Shown: piece after piece, positions 1-8,736 of the stretch | Layout: each line of letters begins with the position of its first letter | Position numbering within the stretch: position 1 is the stretch's first letter | Source: an uncultured Chitinophaga sp. | GTDB lineage: Bacteria; Bacteroidota; Bacteroidia; Chitinophagales; Chitinophagaceae | Assembly (NCBI RefSeq): GCF_946479755.1 | Contig: NZ_CAMLHC010000006.1 | Location: 186,001-250,000 of the forward strand | DNA length: 64,000 bases | Direction: 5' to 3' | Translations under genes and position numbers: made by a program | The notes under the pieces: model-generated | The model's input: only the letters and a program-made list of their open reading frames with translations | Told to the model about the DNA's origin: nothing | The model's database searches: none

Positions 1-1665
1 GCGGTGTCGTTGTACTACGAGGGCAGAACGTTTATTGAACATACCAAAGATACCTGTGCGCTGGGGGAATACAGTGCCAAACTGGCGATGGTGTACTACC
101 AGCAACGGAGGTACGATATGGCCATCCCTTATTTTAAAAACGCGTTCACTGAACTGGGCACCTGCCGGGAAAAAACATTTTACCGGTTTAGTTATCAGCA
201 GGGAGAGCTGGACAACATCGCGCTGTGCTTTGACCGGCTGGACAACAAAGACAGTGCATTGTATTATTATGACAGCGCGCTGAAATATATCGACCTGCAT
301 AAAATACCTTTTCTGAAAGTGGATAACTGGGCCGCCTTTTCAATGGCCGCAGAAGGCGTGGTGTTAGGTAATAAAGGCTACCTGCTGGTCAGGCATGGAG
401 ATACGCTTACGGGTGAACAGCTGATAAGAAAGAGCATTGCCATGAATCTGCTGCCCGGTACTGAACCGAAGAACGCACAGATCAACATGGGGCATCTGAT
501 TAATTTAAAGCTGGCGCAAAAGGATTTTCCGGAGGCGAAGGAGTGGTTGCAAAAAATGCGGGCAGCAATTGATACCGTACCGGATAAAGGCTCAGAGCTA
601 TCCTGGATGGAGCTACAATCCAAATACCACGAGGCCACGGGTAACCTTGCCGCGGCTTTGGCGCTGTGGCGCGACCACCGGCGTATGAAAGATTCACTGA
701 GCATTGCCAGAGATCCTTTTCATGCGGTGGATGTGAAGACGCAGGTTAATTACCTGTCAGGCGAGATGGAATTGGACCTGCTGAAAAAGCAGAACGAGAT
801 CAAGAACACCTACCTCAGTATCATGTTGCTTTTTACGCTGCTGGTAGTGATCATCGTAGTGCTTATCTGGCAGCACTGGAAGCGGTCCAGGAAACAAACG
901 GCCAAGCTGGAAAGCCTGAACAGGCTGATCTCCCGGCAAAACGAGCATCTCGAAAAAAGCTTACGGGCGCTGGAACAGAGCCAACAGGATAATACCCGTA
1001 TGCTGAAAGTGGTAGCCCATGACCTCCGCAATCCCGTGGGGAATATGATTTCCATGGCCGACTTCCTGAGAAGTTATGGCAACATCACCGATCCGCAGAA
1101 TACAGAAGCGTTGTATCTCATCCACCAGTCGGGCCATATGGCATTGGAACTGATCAGCAACCTGCTGTATATGAATGTGCGGGGAGATATCAGGAAAGAG
1201 AAGGTAGAGGTGGACGTAGCCCTGCGCTATTGTATCGACCTGGTAAAAACAAAAGCAGGCGAAAAACAACAGCAGATCGTGGTGAATCTTTTCCAGGCGA
1301 GCGTCTGGGCCAGCCGGGAAAAAATATGGCGGGTGTTCTCCAACCTTATTACCAATGCGGTGAAGTTCAGTCCTGTCGGCGGTGTGGTAGAAGTGTCCAT
1401 GGCACTGGAAGATGCTGTTGTCCGCATTACTGTCCGTGATAATGGTATCGGTATACCCGATCATCTGAAGGGAAGTATTTTTAATCTCTCGCAGGATGTA
1501 AAACGCCGGGGCACTATGGGAGAAGAGTCTTTTGGTTTCGGGCTGGCCATCTCCAAACAGATTGTAGACGCCCACGGCGGCAGGATATGGTTTGAAAGCG
1601 AAGAGGGGAAGGGAACAGCGTTTATTGTGGAACTGGAAAAATACGACGAGACGAATCACCGGTAA
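1..1665 (+). CDS. TPR-containing sensor histidine kinase, 5' end outside window
   Basis: The reading frame is open at base 1, so the N-terminus is missing. What is visible: a helical, TPR-like sensor half (to about residue 250 of the visible protein), one membrane segment near residues 270-290 (hydrophobic run ending VVLIWQHW), a short coiled linker, then a HisKA domain with the H-box VVAHDLRNPVG, and a HATPase domain with an N-box (NLITNAVKFSP), a G1 box (DNGIGIP) and a G2 region (FGFGLAISKQIV). This is the usual order for Bacteroidota kinases with periplasmic TPRs. The kinase would autophosphorylate on the H-box histidine. No response regulator follows within the window, so its partner is either upstream or unlinked. 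The stop is followed by about 150 bp without a gene. Family assignment is firm; the signal sensed is unknown. Confidence 0.93.
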   Translation, partial: AVSLYYEGRTFIEHTKDTCALGEYSAKLAMVYYQQRRYDMAIPYFKNAFTELGTCREKTFYRFSYQQGELDNIALCFDRLDNKDSALYYYDSALKYIDLHKIPFLKVDNWAAFSMAAEGVVLGNKGYLLVRHGDTLTGEQLIRKSIAMNLLPGTEPKNAQINMGHLINLKLAQKDFPEAKEWLQKMRAAIDTVPDKGSELSWMELQSKYHEATGNLAAALALWRDHRRMKDSLSIARDPFHAVDVKTQVNYLSGEMELDLLKKQNEIKNTYLSIMLLFTLLVVIIVVLIWQHWKRSRKQTAKLESLNRLISRQNEHLEKSLRALEQSQQDNTRMLKVVAHDLRNPVGNMISMADFLRSYGNITDPQNTEALYLIHQSGHMALELISNLLYMNVRGDIRKEKVEVDVALRYCIDLVKTKAGEKQQQIVVNLFQASVWASREKIWRVFSNLITNAVKFSPVGGVVEVSMALEDAVVRITVRDNGIGIPDHLKGSIFNLSQDVKRRGTMGEESFGFGLAISKQIVDAHGGRIWFESEEGKGTAFIVELEKYDETNHR

Positions 1666-1815
1666 CTGTCGTTCTCTGCCTTTTAGTTATACTTCAGCCT
1701 GATATATCTGGTGTTCTTTTTGTAACCTTTCAGATGATACTTACTCTAATGTTATAGCTGATCTGTTATTCCATCTCATGAATATCAGCAATAACAACTA
1801 TGTAAATCATCGTAT

Positions 1816-2184
1816 ATGGCTACTGTAAAACAAGTGAGGGAAACCCTCCGGCTTACTTATGGCATAGTGCCAATAGTAGCAGGTTTAGACAAATTTACCC
1901 ATTTACTCACAGACTGGACGGCCTACCTGACGAGCGCGCGCAGTATGATTCCTTTTGAGCCTGCCACCTTTATGAAGATGGTGGGTGTCATTGAAATCGT
2001 AGCGGGTGTCCTGGTGCTGTTGAGACCATTGTGGGGCGCCTGGGTGGTAATGATCTGGCTGCTTTGTATTGCAGTGCAGTTACTGGCAGGCGGCAGCTAT
2101 TTTGATGTGGCGGTGCGGGATATAGTGATGGCTATCGGTGCGTGGTCGCTGGCGCAGCTTTACCGGACGGAAAACAAACCATAA
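1816..2184 (+). CDS. DoxX-like small membrane protein
   Basis: A 122-residue protein with four hydrophobic segments (about residues 10-25, 50-68, 70-88 and 95-115) and the opening pattern typical of DoxX-family proteins, in which a first helix contains a GLDKF motif (residues 23-27, followed by THLLTDW) and the second carries E-IVAGVLVLL. DoxX-type proteins are small four-helix inner-membrane proteins of mostly unclear function, sometimes tied to quinone or thiosulfate metabolism. It stands alone, ending in a good intrinsic terminator at 2232-2266, so it is probably monocistronic. Family call rests on topology and these motifs; a specific reaction cannot be assigned. Confidence 0.75.
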   Translation: MATVKQVRETLRLTYGIVPIVAGLDKFTHLLTDWTAYLTSARSMIPFEPATFMKMVGVIEIVAGVLVLLRPLWGAWVVMIWLLCIAVQLLAGGSYFDVAVRDIVMAIGAWSLAQLYRTENKP

Positions 2185-2231
2185 CTGTTTATTGATGCCC
2201 GAATGTAACAACGTCCCTTAGGGGCGTTGAG

Positions 2232-2266
2232 GAAGCCGTATAGCGATGCTGTACGGCTTCACTTTT
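2232..2266 (+). terminator. Rho-independent terminator after the DoxX-like gene
   Basis: A perfect 9-bp inverted repeat (GAAGCCGTA at 2232-2240 and TACGGCTTC at 2252-2260) with an 11-nt loop is followed by ACTTTTT. Confidence 0.8.
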
Positions 2267-2429
2267 TGCTGACCGTTCCCATAAAATAGCTTACTTTAGT
2301 GATACGGGTATACTCCGTTGCCTATACCTGGAAGATGTTTATCCCTTTTGACCGTAAGTCCCTGCTATCCCTATCAGATAAGAATACCGCCATATTGCCG
2401 TTGACAACCCTAACTGAAACTGACTATCC

Positions 2430-3194
2430 ATGGCTAGTATGATCAATGTTGTTACCAAAGAGCTCATTGTATTAACACCCTATTATGCCTTCGGACGGAA
2501 TGCTGCTATCGTCCACAGATGTATTCCTCAGCAGGATGTATCTCAATCCCACGCTACCATTTTCTGGAACCGGGAAGGGTGGTTTCTCCGTGACCACAGC
2601 CGTAATGGAACGCTCATCGACAATGAGCTGCTGCGCCAGTCCATCCGCAAACTCAGCAGAAAACACCAGATACGTTTTGGCAGTACGGAAACTACCTGCT
2701 GGAACGTGATCGACCTGCACCCACCGGCTGCCGGTCTGCATGGTTACCTGGAAGATACGGTTGATCATTTCAACCTGATCCGTCATGCCGTTTTCCTGTT
2801 TTCGCTCAGCAGGAATGAAGAACATATCCGTTTGCAGCTGAAGGTATCGGCAGACCAGCTCATTGATCTGGGCAGCAGAGCGCATAACTACCTGCTGCTG
2901 GCGCTGGCGCGGAAACGGCTGGCCGATCACCTGCTGAAGCAACGCCCGGAAGAACAGGGATGGATCTCCCTCGATGAGCTTATCAGCGACATCTCCAAAG
3001 AGATGCGGAAAGAAATAGATGTTTATTTTATCAACCTACAGATTTTTCGCTTACGGAAACAGCTATACGAACAACTGTCTTTCGGGCAGATGTTTGCCAA
3101 CGTTGTAGAAAGACGTATGGGAGAAGTCCGTTTAGGGCATCCTTATTTCAGTATCAGCAAGGGATCTGAAGACCTGGGCAGCATATTGCCCTGA
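2430..3194 (+). CDS. FHA domain protein
   Basis: A 254-residue cytoplasmic protein. Residues 15-95 form a forkhead-associated domain: GRNA near residue 22, the S-x-x-H core in SQSHATIFW, and the conserved RNGTLIDN loop. FHA domains bind phosphothreonine. The C-terminal part (about 110-235) is helical and could form a winged-helix or helical bundle; it is not recognised. The gene is 35 bp upstream of a Ser/Thr kinase on the same strand, which makes this protein the likely phosphothreonine reader for that kinase (inference from the frequent FHA-kinase pairing). A possible promoter lies at about 2266-2302, where TTTG and TACTTTAG are separated by 23 nt. No membrane segment or signal peptide is seen. 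Confidence 0.85.
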   Translation: MASMINVVTKELIVLTPYYAFGRNAAIVHRCIPQQDVSQSHATIFWNREGWFLRDHSRNGTLIDNELLRQSIRKLSRKHQIRFGSTETTCWNVIDLHPPAAGLHGYLEDTVDHFNLIRHAVFLFSLSRNEEHIRLQLKVSADQLIDLGSRAHNYLLLALARKRLADHLLKQRPEEQGWISLDELISDISKEMRKEIDVYFINLQIFRLRKQLYEQLSFGQMFANVVERRMGEVRLGHPYFSISKGSEDLGSILP

Positions 3195-3229
3195 CAGGAA
3201 GGCTGCCTGAAAAACAGCAATGTATTCCT

Positions 3230-6142
3230 ATGAAACCCTCAAAGTATGGCCCTTTTCCCTCCATGGAATATTACAGCATCGTGGAAATCCTGTTTGAAAG
3301 CATGCACAGCTGTGTATACAAAGCTATTCAGAAAAATACCCGCCAGTATGTGGCCATTAAAATGATAAAAGGAAATTCGTTGCCCGACAGGCAGCGCCAG
3401 GAGCAGTTTGAAAGAGAAGTAAGGATCTGTGCGGAAATCAATCATCCCTGTATCGTGAAACTGCTGGATACCGGTTACACCGGTGATCATATGCCGTTTG
3501 CTGTTTTCGAGTACATCGCGGGTATAACTCTCAAACAGTTTATTCAACAGCACGGTGTCATTCACCTGCCACTGGCGGCGGAGCTGATGGGACAGGTACT
3601 GGACGCGCTGGCCTGCGCCCATAGCATGGGGATCGTGCACCGGGACCTGAAGCCGGAAAATATTATGATCACGCAGCCCGGTGTAAAGCCTTATGCCAAA
3701 GTGCTCGATTTTGGTATAGGTGTTTTTACGGGAGATCGTTTTCCGGCAGATGATACCGCCGGCACCCCTGCTTATTGTGCGCCGGAGCAGCTGCGGGGTG
3801 AGCCACCCTCTGTACGGTCCGACCTGTATGCCTGGGGCCTGGTGTTGACAGAATGTATCACGGGCGCGCCTGTTATCAGCGGTCATACATTAACAGCGGT
3901 GTATGAACAGCAGTTAAGTCCTGGTCCTGTTCCGCTACCGGATTTTTTGGCGGGGCATCCGCTGGGAAGCCTGTTGAAACGGGTGCTGGAGAAGAAAGCG
4001 GCTGACAGGGCCGCAGATGCACGCCTGCTGCTGCAGGAGCTGGCAGCCACGGAGCTGACGGTCCCGCCGCTGTCCGCTGTTACCAGCAAGATGCGGCAGT
4101 CGCCTCCTGCAGAGACCATGGACAATATGTTTGCATGGGACTACGGAAAAAGAGAAAAGCGGTTGATAACAGTACTGTGCATAAAGCTGGAAGCGACAGC
4201 CTGTAAGGATACGCAGCCCGAAGAAGATATGCTGGAAGAACTGCTGCACCGGCAACTGCGTGTATGCGCTGCCGTTGCCGCGCGCTTTGGCGGTTTTGTC
4301 AAAGGGATGATGGCAGGTTACCTGTTGATTTATTTCGGTTATCCACAGGCCACCGACAACGATGCCCGCATGGCCTGCCGGACCGCGCTGGAAGTGTTGG
4401 GAGAGATGCAGCAGCACAATATCCCCTTATATGAACAACAGAAAATAACACTGACAACCCGGCAAACGATCCATACCGGCGTTATCATCTCCCGGGAGAA
4501 CAGGGTAGCAGAGGGTACTACGCCCGGTACAGGCTTTAACCTGCTGCAGGATACGCCGGCGGACCGTATACTCGTTACCGGTGCCACCGCTGCGTTGATA
4601 GGTCATTTTGCTGAACTGGAGAAAAGTCACCATGTCCCCGGTGAGGGATGTACAGGAGTGCAGGAAACTTTTTACGTACTGAAGGAACGCCGTGCGGAAG
4701 TTTTCTCCCGGCTGTATTCCGCGGCAGCCAACCGTTCCATGCATGGGAGAGCGGCGGCGCTGAACACCATTGTCCGCTGTTATGAGCGTGTAGATGACGC
4801 GCACAGGGAGGTAGTGCTGATAACCGGTGAAGCAGGCATTGGTAAGTCCCGGCTGATGCTGGAAGCCAGGAAAAAAATGACGGATGTGATGTTGATTGAA
4901 CGCCGCTGTTTACCGGAACATAAACACCGGACGTTGTTTCCCTTTATTGAAATCATCCGGCAGTACTATGGATTGTATCAGCAGGCCGGGGAGCGGGCTG
5001 TACTGCTGTTGGAGCAGTTGCTGTCTGCCGCCGGCTGCGATCCGGTGGTCGCCATGCCGGTGATGCTGGCCTGCTTTGGATGGCCGTTTACGGAGAGTTA
5101 CCCTCCTTCACAGGCCGCCCCGGCGGACCAGAAAGCGGTACTCTTCCAGGCATTAAAAAAGTGTATGATCAACATCTCCCGGAAGAAAAAATATGTATTG
5201 CTGCTGGAAGACCTGCATTGGATGGACCCCGTCAGCCATGAATTTTTAGCGGATATGATGGCAGACAGCGGACAGGGAGGATGTATGTTTTTGCTTTCTG
5301 CCAGAACAGGTTTTTTACCGTCATGGAATACTGCTTTGTTTACGCCGCTGCCACTGGCGCCGCTGGAGACGCAGGCGGTAAAGTCGATGGTGGAGGAGCA
5401 GCTGGAACATGGAAAAAAAATAGCACCTGCCTCGCTGAGCTATATCCTGGAACATACCGGCGGGGTGCCCTTTTTTATTGAGGAATTGTTGCAGCTGTTG
5501 CTGGCGGAAGGATGGCTGACAGCGGCGAAGGATACTTATCATCTCATCCCGGGTGACCGTCTGCCGGGTGTGCCGCTCACCCTGAAGGAACTGCTGCAGG
5601 CCAAGCTGGACCAGGCGGGTGCCGCCAAAGAAACGGCGCAGCTGGCGGCCACCATCGGAAGGGAGTTTTCTTCCGGGTTGCTGATAAAAGCGGCGATGAA
5701 AGAGGCCTGCAGCGTGTGGAAGGACTTACAGGTGCTGACAGCAGCGGATATCCTCATTCCATTGCGGACAGAGAAAGGACTGTACTATGTGTTCCGTCAT
5801 ATGCTTTTCTGCGAGGTAACCTATGACAGTCAGCCGCCACCTCTGCGGAGGCAGGCGCACGCCCGGGTAGCGGAGGCGCTGATGGCGGGGATGGTCCCCG
5901 ACGAACAGCCGGACGTGTTGCTGATGAATGCACTCGCGCAACATCTTCACCGTGCGGGCAATGTGGCTGCTGCTATTGAATGGCAGCTGACAGGCATACA
6001 GCAGCTGATCAGCACGTCGGCTAACCGGGAATGCATTTCCCTGTGCGAGCAGGCGCTGAAGTGGCTGCGGGAATGGCCGGCGGTCCAGACAGGTACTAAC
6101 ATATCACGGAGATCCCCCGAGGCTGTTTTGTCAGCCCGCTGA
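3230..6142 (+). CDS. Ser/Thr protein kinase fused to decayed cyclase domain and AAA ATPase
   Basis: 970 residues. Residues 14-275 are a Hanks-type kinase: VAIK lysine at 44, HRDLKPEN from 137, DFG at 160-162, APE at 184-186. The nucleotide-binding loop is odd, with no glycine between residues 18 and 30 (EILFESMHSCVYK). Residues 311-485 align by pattern with class III adenylyl/guanylyl cyclases, but the first metal-binding Asp is replaced (LCIKLEAT where VLFADIVGST is usual) and the GD pair of the second site is lost (GMMAGYLLIYFG), so this domain should be catalytically dead. Residues 505-800 are an AAA-type ATPase with Walker A GEAGIGKS (533-540) and Walker B-like LLLEDLHWMD. Kinase-cyclase-ATPase fusions of this kind (as in TOMM-associated and PknK-like proteins) usually end in a long TPR region; here only a short helical piece follows and the last residues look unrelated. 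It probably works with the FHA protein just upstream. Confidence 0.88.
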   Translation: MKPSKYGPFPSMEYYSIVEILFESMHSCVYKAIQKNTRQYVAIKMIKGNSLPDRQRQEQFEREVRICAEINHPCIVKLLDTGYTGDHMPFAVFEYIAGITLKQFIQQHGVIHLPLAAELMGQVLDALACAHSMGIVHRDLKPENIMITQPGVKPYAKVLDFGIGVFTGDRFPADDTAGTPAYCAPEQLRGEPPSVRSDLYAWGLVLTECITGAPVISGHTLTAVYEQQLSPGPVPLPDFLAGHPLGSLLKRVLEKKAADRAADARLLLQELAATELTVPPLSAVTSKMRQSPPAETMDNMFAWDYGKREKRLITVLCIKLEATACKDTQPEEDMLEELLHRQLRVCAAVAARFGGFVKGMMAGYLLIYFGYPQATDNDARMACRTALEVLGEMQQHNIPLYEQQKITLTTRQTIHTGVIISRENRVAEGTTPGTGFNLLQDTPADRILVTGATAALIGHFAELEKSHHVPGEGCTGVQETFYVLKERRAEVFSRLYSAAANRSMHGRAAALNTIVRCYERVDDAHREVVLITGEAGIGKSRLMLEARKKMTDVMLIERRCLPEHKHRTLFPFIEIIRQYYGLYQQAGERAVLLLEQLLSAAGCDPVVAMPVMLACFGWPFTESYPPSQAAPADQKAVLFQALKKCMINISRKKKYVLLLEDLHWMDPVSHEFLADMMADSGQGGCMFLLSARTGFLPSWNTALFTPLPLAPLETQAVKSMVEEQLEHGKKIAPASLSYILEHTGGVPFFIEELLQLLLAEGWLTAAKDTYHLIPGDRLPGVPLTLKELLQAKLDQAGAAKETAQLAATIGREFSSGLLIKAAMKEACSVWKDLQVLTAADILIPLRTEKGLYYVFRHMLFCEVTYDSQPPPLRRQAHARVAEALMAGMVPDEQPDVLLMNALAQHLHRAGNVAAAIEWQLTGIQQLISTSANRECISLCEQALKWLREWPAVQTGTNISRRSPEAVLSAR

Positions 6143-6177
6143 AATATGTTGAAATAGGAATTTTTTTTACGGCTGGT

Positions 6178-6185
6178 TAGCTTTG
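6178..6185 (+). promoter_or_regulatory. Candidate -7 element ahead of the fibre-like genes
   Basis: TAGCTTTG matches the Bacteroidota -7 consensus TAnnTTTG and lies in the 136-bp gap before the gene at 6279. The nearest upstream TTG is 25 nt away, longer than usual, so the -33 partner is weak. It would give the fibre-like genes their own transcription start separate from the kinase. Confidence 0.3.
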
Positions 6186-6278
6186 AAACATCAAGTCAAT
6201 GGAGCTCCGGATTGACCATCACAGGCGGATACCGAAAAGCCTGAAGAGAGTAGGTAAATACTTTTAAACTTAAATAAG

Positions 6279-6950
6279 ATGGTTGAATATACTTTATCAG
6301 TACAGTTTACCCAGGCACAGCTGGATATACTGTATGCCACCGGTAGCAATGTAGTGGTGGCCAAGCCCACCGGAGGCTCCAGTCCCAATGTGGCCTGGCA
6401 GGTATTCCGGCCCATGCGCTCCAATAAACTGAGCTGGGGCGAGGAATATGGTATTTATGCCTCCACTGCCAGGGTGGAGAACGGGGCGAGGCTGGAGCAG
6501 TTGTCCTCCACGCCGGTAGGCGCAGCCCGCAACAAATTGTACACGCTGGAGCCCAGCTCCAATATCAAAGGGCCTGTCAGCGGTGGTGCGCCGGATGCAT
6601 ATGCGCTGCTGAATAAATATGATCCGCAACCTTATATGACGGTGGGTTTGTTCCAGGATGCGACTGTCAACGGAACCGAAATTATAGGCAACGCGTTGTC
6701 TGCAGTCCCTGTACTGCTGGCCAGCACTGCCACTATGACTCCCTTTACCACTGTTTACATCTGGCTCCAGTCACAGGTCATCAGTAATACCGTGGTGACA
6801 CTGGTAACTTCTCCCATGACGCAGCTCAAATACGGCGACGGGACCAGCAGTATATCCGTGTCGTATGACAGCAACTCGGGCAAGTTCCTGTCTCCCGATG
6901 GTATGAGGGCCTCTGAAGGAGCCATTTTTCACATCGAGCCTATTTTGTAA
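6279..6950 (+). CDS. Uncharacterised protein of tail-fibre neighbourhood
   Basis: A 223-residue protein without signal peptide or membrane segment. It is rich in Ser, Thr, Gly, Val and short beta-prone stretches, with few charged residues, and its composition resembles secreted or structural fibre components rather than an enzyme. I do not recognise a family. It starts with MVEYTLSVQFTQAQLD and ends IFHIEPIL. It is 42 bp upstream of a protein with a phage tail-collar C-terminus and codirectional with it, so the two probably form one transcription unit with the gene at 8044. Function is unknown; a role as fibre partner or surface protein is inference only. Confidence 0.7.
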   Translation: MVEYTLSVQFTQAQLDILYATGSNVVVAKPTGGSSPNVAWQVFRPMRSNKLSWGEEYGIYASTARVENGARLEQLSSTPVGAARNKLYTLEPSSNIKGPVSGGAPDAYALLNKYDPQPYMTVGLFQDATVNGTEIIGNALSAVPVLLASTATMTPFTTVYIWLQSQVISNTVVTLVTSPMTQLKYGDGTSSISVSYDSNSGKFLSPDGMRASEGAIFHIEPIL

Positions 6951-6992
6951 ACCCCACTGCCGGAGGCTATTCCTCCGGCTAAATGAAGCACT

Positions 6993-8015
6993 ATGGAAAC
7001 TGTAGGCGGTACTGTTACGATGCAGTCCCTGTTACTGGCCATGCAACAAAGGAACCTTGTCTATAACTACGATTTCCGGTATTACAGCAATAAAGTCATC
7101 ATCGGGAATGATGTCACTTACAATTCCCCCGATGGCTGGATATACCTTGATCCCGGCAGGAATGGCAAGATTGGTTTTGACCCGGCCAATAACACCTGTA
7201 TCATTACCAAAAGTGAGGATAACAGCCAAATGCGTTTTGCTCAGGCCCTCCATGAATTCCCGCGCTGGCAGTCCATGCTGGCAGGCAGGAAGGTAACGGC
7301 AAAGGCTATACTGAATATTCCTTCCGGTGCGGAAGTCACGCTTTCGCTGACAGACGGAACAGATGCGGACACCCTCGCCCGTAGGGGCAGTGGCCTCACG
7401 GAGATGGTGGTACAGCTGGTCATCAGCCCCCGGTCCACCGCGGTATTGTTAACGGTGGGTTGTACCACCGCTTTTGCCCGGATCGCGATATACAGCATGT
7501 GTGCCAATGTCGGTGAGGTGGCGCTGGAGCATCTGCCCTGCACGGTGCAGGGCGTTATCGGTGAGCGTAAACAATATATCGCCACGGATAATCCACCAGC
7601 GGAAGAGTTATCGCTCTGTAATCCGGCGGCGGAACTGGGCCCTGATTTTTCCCGCCTGAACAGCGTCATCAACGGCCGGTTTGGCACCGGCTCCAACAAG
7701 CGGTCCCTGTTACCCGATATGCGCGGATATTTCAGCAGGGCCTGGGACCATGGTGCAGGCACAGATCCCGATGCCGGCCAGCGTAAGCCGCTCGGCGGTA
7801 CTATCAAAGGCGATCACGTCGGAACCCTGGAAGAAGATGAATTCCTCAAACATGACCATCAGTTGTCATTCTCCACAGACAAGCCTGTCCTGACCGGTAA
7901 AGAAGGATCGGCCACCATTATCAACACCAGCGCTACCTCCAACACCAAACCCGCAGGAGGTAAAGAAACAAGGCCCAAAAACCTGGCGGAATTGTTCACC
8001 ATCAAATGGGCCTGA
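6993..8015 (+). CDS. Tail-fibre-like protein with phage tail-collar C-terminus
   Basis: 340 residues. The N-terminal part (about 20-175) is a beta-rich domain opening with NLVYNYDFRYYS and DGWIYLD, in the style of tail-fibre carbohydrate-binding jelly rolls. Residues 176-340 carry the classic collar series in order: a QGVIG segment at 186-190, LPDMRGYFSRAWDHGAG at 239-255, GDHVGTLEEDEF at 273-284, KHDHQ, and the terminal GGKETRPKNLAELFTIKW. These are the landmarks of phage tail-collar / short-tail-fibre tips. No signal peptide is present, so export would need a lysis or injection particle. No other phage structural gene is nearby, and the flanking genes are not prophage-like, so this is an orphan fibre. 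Receptor binding is the known role of the family; its use here is unknown. Confidence 0.8.
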   Translation: METVGGTVTMQSLLLAMQQRNLVYNYDFRYYSNKVIIGNDVTYNSPDGWIYLDPGRNGKIGFDPANNTCIITKSEDNSQMRFAQALHEFPRWQSMLAGRKVTAKAILNIPSGAEVTLSLTDGTDADTLARRGSGLTEMVVQLVISPRSTAVLLTVGCTTAFARIAIYSMCANVGEVALEHLPCTVQGVIGERKQYIATDNPPAEELSLCNPAAELGPDFSRLNSVINGRFGTGSNKRSLLPDMRGYFSRAWDHGAGTDPDAGQRKPLGGTIKGDHVGTLEEDEFLKHDHQLSFSTDKPVLTGKEGSATIINTSATSNTKPAGGKETRPKNLAELFTIKWA

Positions 8016-8043
8016 TATTTTTTAACCCTTTAATCCCACAATT

Positions 8044-8583
8044 ATGGCAAACTTCACCCTTAGATGGGCCAACAGATCCCAATCCACACAGGACTGGATG
8101 ATCAATATCCCCGATGCCTTTACCCTGCCCCCTGACTGGGTACGGGAGGCTGCCGTAACCATCAACAATGATTATACCTTCCAGATAGCGGTCACCACGC
8201 AAGGAGGCTTCGCAGCTGCGGACCTCACCTACCACAGCGCTACCGGCAACTGGACCCTTCACAGCCATACGCCCGCCGAATGGCGCCTCAGCCAGGGCAA
8301 TGGTTATGTGACCGTGGCCTGCCTGCTGAACGACGTGTACGTACATGCCATGACTTACACCGCTTCCAGGGCGGCAGTAGAGGCAGAGAGCGGTAAAAGG
8401 GGCTATCCGGCCTACCAGCTGTATATGGACAATACAGGAACGATCTACTGTACCCCTGTCAAAGTAAAAAGCCACGCCGTAGGCGCACAATGGATAAGCG
8501 CCTGCCTGGAGGCGCATCCCGGCACCAGCTGCGATGGCAAGCCCTGGATCAGCGATGACCAGGAAGGGGTTATCTGGCCGTAA
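8044..8583 (+). CDS. Uncharacterised protein following the tail-fibre-like gene
   Basis: A 179-residue protein that begins 28 bp after the collar protein and has no signal peptide or membrane segment. Aromatic residues (Trp, Tyr, Phe) are unusually frequent and predicted strands alternate through the length, with YHSATGNWTLHSHTP in the middle and three cysteines in the last third. I recognise no family. Position suggests it is made together with the two preceding proteins and could be a fibre chaperone, a cargo protein or a beta-sandwich binding module; none of these is shown by the sequence. Confidence 0.7.
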   Translation: MANFTLRWANRSQSTQDWMINIPDAFTLPPDWVREAAVTINNDYTFQIAVTTQGGFAAADLTYHSATGNWTLHSHTPAEWRLSQGNGYVTVACLLNDVYVHAMTYTASRAAVEAESGKRGYPAYQLYMDNTGTIYCTPVKVKSHAVGAQWISACLEAHPGTSCDGKPWISDDQEGVIWP

Positions 8584-8736
8584 GGCAATAGCAGGATGTA
8601 TGCAGAGGCGCCGTATTCTTCCTTTGGGAAGAATGCGGCGTATTTTTGTCCTGTCGGAAAATATACCCGGTCTACAACAGAGGGATTGCCATGTTTTCCT
8701 CGTCATATAACAGGAAAAACCTAAAGGCTTTACACC

